A stretch of 8,190 bases of DNA from Coriobacteriia bacterium. GTDB lineage: Bacteria; Actinomycetota; Coriobacteriia; Coriobacteriales; Atopobiaceae. Below are positions 5,557-8,190 of the stretch, piece by piece. Numbering within the stretch: position 1 is the stretch's first letter; each line of letters begins with the position of its first letter. The stretch spans positions 1 to 8,190 of the forward strand of contig QAKZ01000010.1 in the NCBI GenBank assembly GCA_003150175.1, written 5' to 3'. Below the pieces are notes generated by a model. It made no database searches. It was not told where the DNA came from and was given only the letters and a program-made list of their open reading frames with translations. The position numbers and the translations under genes were made by a program.

Positions 5557-6972
5557 GTGGCAGACGAGCTCAAGAAGCCAAAGAAAAAAGTCGCCCTCAA
5601 GGTAAGCGGTGCCGCCACATCAAAGGCGGCCGCCGAGGACGCCGAGGCGGACAAGGAATCGATGGGCCAGGTGCGCAAGAGCCTGGTCTTCCTCGCGGGT
5701 GTCGTCATCGTATACATCGCCTACCTGGTGTTCTCCGGACAGTTCGACGAGTTCATCACCTCGCTTACGGGCGTCGACCTCGGCTGGATCGTCGCCGGCG
5801 TCGTCTGCTTCCTCTTCTACTACGTGTTCGGCGTGCTCGCCTACGTGCTCTCCGTCATCGCCGACCCCGACTCGCCGGTGGGCATCCGTGACCTCATGAG
5901 CGTCGAGGCTTCGGGCGTCTTCTTCATGCGCCTCACGCCCAACGGCGCGGCCGCGCCCCCGGCGCAGATCTACCGGCTCACGCGCGCCGGCCTCTCCGTC
6001 GGCCAGGCGAGCGCCCTCAACTTCACGCGCTTCGTCCTCTACGAGGCGGGCGAGGGCGTCTTTGCCGCCATCATGCTGCTGTTCTGCGGCGGCTACTTCT
6101 ATGAGCAGTTCGGCGACGTCACCCTCATCGGCGTCTTCCTCTTCGGCTTCAAGGTCGTCCAGGTGGGCGCGGTCCTCTTCCTGTGCCTGTTCCCCCGGCC
6201 GGTCACGGCCATCGGCAACTGGGCCCTGCGCCTGGCCAATCGTCACGGCTGGATTAAGGACGACAAGTACAAGAAGTACTACGAGGTCGTGAACACGCAG
6301 GTCGCCGAGTTCTCCGCCGCCTTCAAGGGCGCGTCCAAGAACGTCGGCGAGATGTGCGCCACGATGATCGTCACCCTCTGCCAGCTCGGCTGCATGTACG
6401 CGCTGCCGTACTTCGTGCTCCGCGCGTTCGGCGAGCCGGCGGACCTCATGATCTGCCTCGCGTCCGGCTCCATGCTCGAGCTCCTGATCAACGCGATCCC
6501 GCTGCCGGGCGGCACCGGCGGCGCCGAGGTCGGCTTCGCGTACCTCTTTAAGGGGATGTTCGGCCAGCACCTCGCCGCCGGCTTCGTGATCTGGCGCGCG
6601 GTAGAGTACCTGCTCCCCGTCCTCATCGCCGCGCCGTGCATGGGCATGCGCTCGAACAGCGGCATCTCTATCAACCGCCGCTGGCATGGGGTCTGGGACC
6701 GCTTCACGGGCGGCATCAACGGCTTCATCGAGACCGGTTCCTTCAAGTCCGGCGCGTCCAAGTCCGGTGCCCGCGCCCCCAAGGGCGGCGTGACCGTGAA
6801 GCCCAAGGCGAAGCGCAAGCCCGCCGCTCCCGCAGTCTCGGGCGCCACCGTGACCACCCGCGGCACGAAGACCGTCGTCAAGTCCTCCGCCCCCGCCCCG
6901 AAGGTGGACATCGAGGCGAAGATCGCCGCCGGCAAAGCCGCCGCCAAGTCCCCCAACACCAACACCCGGTGA
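5557..6972 (+). CDS. Flippase-like integral membrane protein (LPG synthase TM region / YbhN family)
   Basis: A 471-residue protein resembling the lysylphosphatidylglycerol synthase transmembrane region family (PF03706, UPF0104). Family signatures are the Pro-Asn-Gly turn in FFMRLTPNGAAAPPAQIYRL (122-141) and the Pro/Gly loop IPLPGGTGGAEVGF (314-327). Membrane segments lie at about 42-60, 74-98, 116-128, 155-178, 188-211, 265-287, 297-315 and 338-360. There is no catalytic lysyl-transferase domain, so it is not MprF itself; relatives are thought to move lipids or lipid-linked sugars. A Lys-rich N-terminus (KKPKKKVALK) and a long Ala/Lys/Pro/Ser-rich basic tail (about 394-471, ending KAAAKSPNTNTR) are unusual. 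GTG 5557 is chosen because GAGAGG lies 6 bases upstream. The stop codon is the first part of a downstream repeat. Confidence 0.85.
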   Translation: MADELKKPKKKVALKVSGAATSKAAAEDAEADKESMGQVRKSLVFLAGVVIVYIAYLVFSGQFDEFITSLTGVDLGWIVAGVVCFLFYYVFGVLAYVLSVIADPDSPVGIRDLMSVEASGVFFMRLTPNGAAAPPAQIYRLTRAGLSVGQASALNFTRFVLYEAGEGVFAAIMLLFCGGYFYEQFGDVTLIGVFLFGFKVVQVGAVLFLCLFPRPVTAIGNWALRLANRHGWIKDDKYKKYYEVVNTQVAEFSAAFKGASKNVGEMCATMIVTLCQLGCMYALPYFVLRAFGEPADLMICLASGSMLELLINAIPLPGGTGGAEVGFAYLFKGMFGQHLAAGFVIWRAVEYLLPVLIAAPCMGMRSNSGISINRRWHGVWDRFTGGINGFIETGSFKSGASKSGARAPKGGVTVKPKAKRKPAAPAVSGATVTTRGTKTVVKSSAPAPKVDIEAKIAAGKAAAKSPNTNTR

Positions 6973-7105
6973 CAGTCATTGCGTGCAGCTTTCTGTGACA
7001 CCCATCATCCGTTGCCACCCATCGCTGGGTGACAGTCATTGGCTGCAGCTTCCTGGGACACACATCATCGGGGACAGTCACTAAGAACTGCATTGTTTGA
7101 CATAC
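6968..7105 (+). repeat. Imperfect 60-base-period direct repeats (two full copies, one degenerate)
   Basis: Positions 6968-7009 and 7028-7069 match at 37 of 42 bases with an offset of exactly 60; both begin GGTGACAGTCATTG and end CATCATC. A third, degenerate copy begins at about 7070 (GGGGACAGTCACT, then CTGCA and TGACA). A CACCCA-TCGC-TGGGTG hairpin (7016-7031) spans the junction. The TGA stop of the flippase-like gene (6970-6972) lies inside the first copy, so the array abuts and perhaps replaced the original gene end. GGGACAGTC-type ends recall small mobile or REP-like elements, but no transposase is present. The array lies in the 3' untranslated region. Confidence 0.75.
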
Positions 7106-7115
7106 GCTGCAGGAA

Positions 7116-7163
7116 CGGGCGCGGATCAGGGCTATCACGGCCCGATCCGCGCCCGCGTTTTTT
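7116..7163 (+). terminator. Very strong intrinsic terminator of the flippase-like gene
   Basis: A perfect 12-base-pair stem, CGGGCGCGGATC (7116-7127) with GATCCGCGCCCG (7144-7155), extends by four more pairs (GGGC 7129-7132 with GCCC 7140-7143) past a bulged A. The loop is seven bases. Six T follow at 7158-7163. No U tract exists for the other strand, so it works on the + strand only. Confidence 0.93.
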
Positions 7164-7231
7164 GGTGGGGGAGAGGGATGCTCGGTCGGTGAACTGTGCC
7201 ACGTTGAGTCTATCTCGGCATTTACCCAAAC

Positions 7232-7258
7232 AAAAAACAGGCCAGAAGCTTTTGGCCT
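7232..7258 (-). terminator. Intrinsic terminator of tRNA-Phe
   Basis: Read on the - strand, AGGCCA and TGGCCT (7253-7258 and 7239-7244) form a 6-pair stem around an eight-base loop, then G, T and a run of six T (complement of 7232-7237). It sits 17 bases after the tRNA 3' end. Confidence 0.75.
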
Positions 7259-7275
7259 CTGACCTGCGAATTTAC

Positions 7276-7351
7276 TGGTGGCGGGGAAGGGAATCGAACC
7301 CCTGACACGGGGATTTTCAGTCCCCTGCTCTACCAACTGAGCTACCCAGCC
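7276..7351 (-). tRNA. tRNA-Phe(GAA)
   Basis: A 76-base cloverleaf on the - strand with CCA encoded (complement of 7276-7278). The anticodon stem GGGGA/TCCCC closes the loop CTGAAAA, with anticodon GAA. The T arm AGGGG/CCCTT surrounds TTCGATT, with one G-U pair. The acceptor stem reads GGCTGGG against CCCCGCC: six pairs are normal, but position 4 (U, from A7348) faces position 69 (C, from G7283), a mismatch. Everything else is canonical, so I call it a real gene rather than a pseudogene, pending a check of that pair. It has its own promoter and terminator. Confidence 0.94.
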
Positions 7352-7368
7352 GAATGTGTGCGGGGATT

Positions 7369-7396
7369 AATATAACAAAAGAATTCGCGATTGCAA
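7369..7396 (-). promoter_or_regulatory. Promoter of tRNA-Phe
   Basis: On the - strand, TTGCAA (7391-7396) and TATATT (7369-7374) are spaced by 16 bases, with the tRNA 17 bases further on. TATATTAATCCC continues from the -10 box exactly as in the tRNA-Gly copy 2 promoter. Confidence 0.7.
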
Positions 7397-7401
7397 AGAA
7401 C

Positions 7402-7419
7402 TTTTTTAGAAAAAAGCTC
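7402..7419 (-). promoter_or_regulatory. A/T-tract dyad upstream of the tRNA-Phe promoter (UP-element-like)
   Basis: GAGCTTTTTTCTAAAAAA on the - strand, 5 bases before the -35 box. It matches the element at 272-289 with three transitions. Its near-perfect T6/A6 dyad could also act as a weak bidirectional terminator, but the stem is A-T only. Confidence 0.45.
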
Positions 7420-7544
7420 GGAAGAGATTATCCACCCGTTCTCGGGCTGGTTTCCCGTGTGGCGCCCGCCCTTATTTCCGCTTGCCATGCGGCGAGCAAT
7501 CGGGCACCAGAATCGGCCGCCGCGAGCGCACCGCTCCCTCGGTG

Positions 7545-7550
7545 TATCAT
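7545..7550 (+). promoter_or_regulatory. Possible -10 box of upp
   Basis: TATCAT, preceded by GTG, matches five of six -10 positions, 33 bases before the ATG. There is no clear -35 box. The rest of the 7420-7583 gap shows only a 7-pair hairpin (7480-7486 with 7491-7497, one G-U) of unknown meaning. Confidence 0.35.
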
Positions 7551-7583
7551 TCGTTTGACTATTGCCCACAAGAAAGGCGACCC

Positions 7584-8169
7584 ATGGCCATCTCGTACGA
7601 CGCGACCCGCGTGACGCTCGTCGACCACCCGCTCGTCCAGCACAAGCTCTCGATCCTGCGCGACGTCCATACCGGGACCCAGCAGTTCCGCCAGCTTGTC
7701 CGCGAGCTCGCCATCTTTGAGGGCTACGAAGCTATGCGCGACCTGCCGCTCGAGGACTGCGAGGTCGAGACGCCCGTGGCGCCCGCGACCTGCAAGCGCC
7801 TCGCGGGCCGCAAGCTCGCTGTGGTGCCGATCCTGCGCGCCGGCCTCGGGATGGTCGACGGCCTGCTCGAGATCGCGCCTGCCGCGCGCGTGGGCCACAT
7901 CGGCATGGAGCGTGACGAGGTCACTCACGAGCCCCACGAGTATTACTGCAAGATGCCGCGCGACATCGACCAGCGCGCCGTCCTCATCGTGGACCCGATG
8001 CTCGCGACCGGCGGCTCCGCGATCATGGCGGTGGACGCCCTGCGCGCACGCGGCGTGACCAACCTCAAGATGCTCTGCCTCGTCTCGGCGCCAGAGGGCC
8101 TCTCGGCGCTGCTCGGCCACGATCCCGAGCTGCAGGTCTATACCTGCGCCATCGATGACCATCTGAACG
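7584..8169 (+). CDS. upp: Uracil phosphoribosyltransferase, 3' end cut off by the contig end
   Basis: The pyrimidine-salvage enzyme that joins uracil to PRPP to give UMP in the cytosol. 195 genuine residues are readable; the family is about 208. The type I PRPP-binding motif [14 protein letters not shown] is at 133-146. [19 protein letters not shown] (81-99) and the N-terminal [15 protein letters not shown] (13-27) are Upp signatures, as is the [16 protein letters not shown] block (42-57). After AIDDHLN the family expects a Glu and then the uracil-binding GYIxPGLGDAGDR-type end, but the frame instead enters adapter-like sequence (AVSYTPL) and runs off the window without a stop. So the gene is truncated by assembly, not by mutation. 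AGAAAGG at 7571-7577 lies 6 bases before ATG 7584. Confidence 0.95.
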
Positions 8170-8190
8170 CTGTCTCTTATACACCTCTTC
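8170..8190. other. Tn5 mosaic-end (Nextera adapter) contamination at contig end
   Basis: 8170-8188 matches the 19-base Tn5 mosaic end CTGTCTCTTATACACATCT at 18 of 19 positions (C for A at 8185). It replaces the conserved end of upp and stops at the last base of the window. The mosaic end is an engineered hybrid of the IS50 ends, so a natural insertion is unlikely; this is library adapter read-through. Confidence 0.9.

Noticed and set aside
7097..7138. Consensus TTGACA (-35) in the third repeat copy
   Set aside because: No -10 box at 16-18 bases; TATCAC is 30 bases away, inside the terminator hairpin.
7039..7305. Small + strand open frame over the repeat array, terminator and tRNA-Phe
   Set aside because: It crosses a strong terminator and a tRNA gene, with no ribosome site.
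7428..7436. TTATCCACC, 8 of 9 match to a DnaA box
   Set aside because: A single isolated site without an AT-rich unwinding region or partner boxes; expected by chance and not an origin.
8170..8190. Real Tn5/IS50 insertion in upp
   Set aside because: The match is to the engineered mosaic end, not to the natural inside or outside ends, and it stops at the contig edge.

Overview
The window is GC-rich, densely coded bacterial DNA. The GC-biased third codon positions, the SD-led ATG/GTG starts, the set of tRNAs and a cysteine desulfurase gene directly followed by mnmA point to a high-GC Gram-positive. My best guess is a member of the Coriobacteriia (Collinsella/Olsenella-like, Actinomycetota). 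This is inference from gene style, not a database match. Both ends look like contig ends: base 1 is the first base of a tRNA that recurs identically 345 bases later, and the last 21 bases match a Tn5/Nextera mosaic-end adapter rather than genome.

Layout. 1-571 is a stable-RNA cluster: tRNA-Gly(GCC), a terminator, a block of 14-base degenerate tandem repeats, a good promoter, a second identical tRNA-Gly(GCC), tRNA-Cys(GCA) and a strong terminator. 651-4053 is a tightly packed three-gene operon on the + strand, with a 4-base and then a 1-base overlap: a CmpB-type ('ABC transporter type IV') membrane protein, a NifS/IscS-type cysteine desulfurase, and the tRNA-Uridine 2-thiolase MnmA. The desulfurase very likely supplies the sulfur that MnmA puts on U34 of tRNA-Lys/Glu/Gln; the membrane protein's role is unknown. 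4054-4366 has no gene but holds at least five consecutive strong hairpins ending in a terminator-like stem. It is the best candidate in the window for an undescribed structured RNA or leader.

4367-5371 encodes a zinc-ribbon, single-TM, extracellular-domain protein. 5557-6972 encodes a flippase-like (LPG synthase TM region, YbhN-type) integral membrane protein with basic tails, preceded by a leader with two back-to-back GC hairpins. Its stop codon lies inside a 60-base-period repeat array (6968-7105), followed by a very strong terminator. On the - strand, tRNA-Phe(GAA) (7276-7351) has its own promoter and terminator. It shares promoter sequence with the second tRNA-Gly and has a U-C mismatch in its acceptor stem. 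Finally upp (uracil phosphoribosyltransferase, pyrimidine salvage) starts at 7584 and is cut off by the contig end.

I see no CRISPR array, no intact insertion sequence, no defence system and no phage genes. The long antisense open frames are GC-rich shadows of the genes listed.
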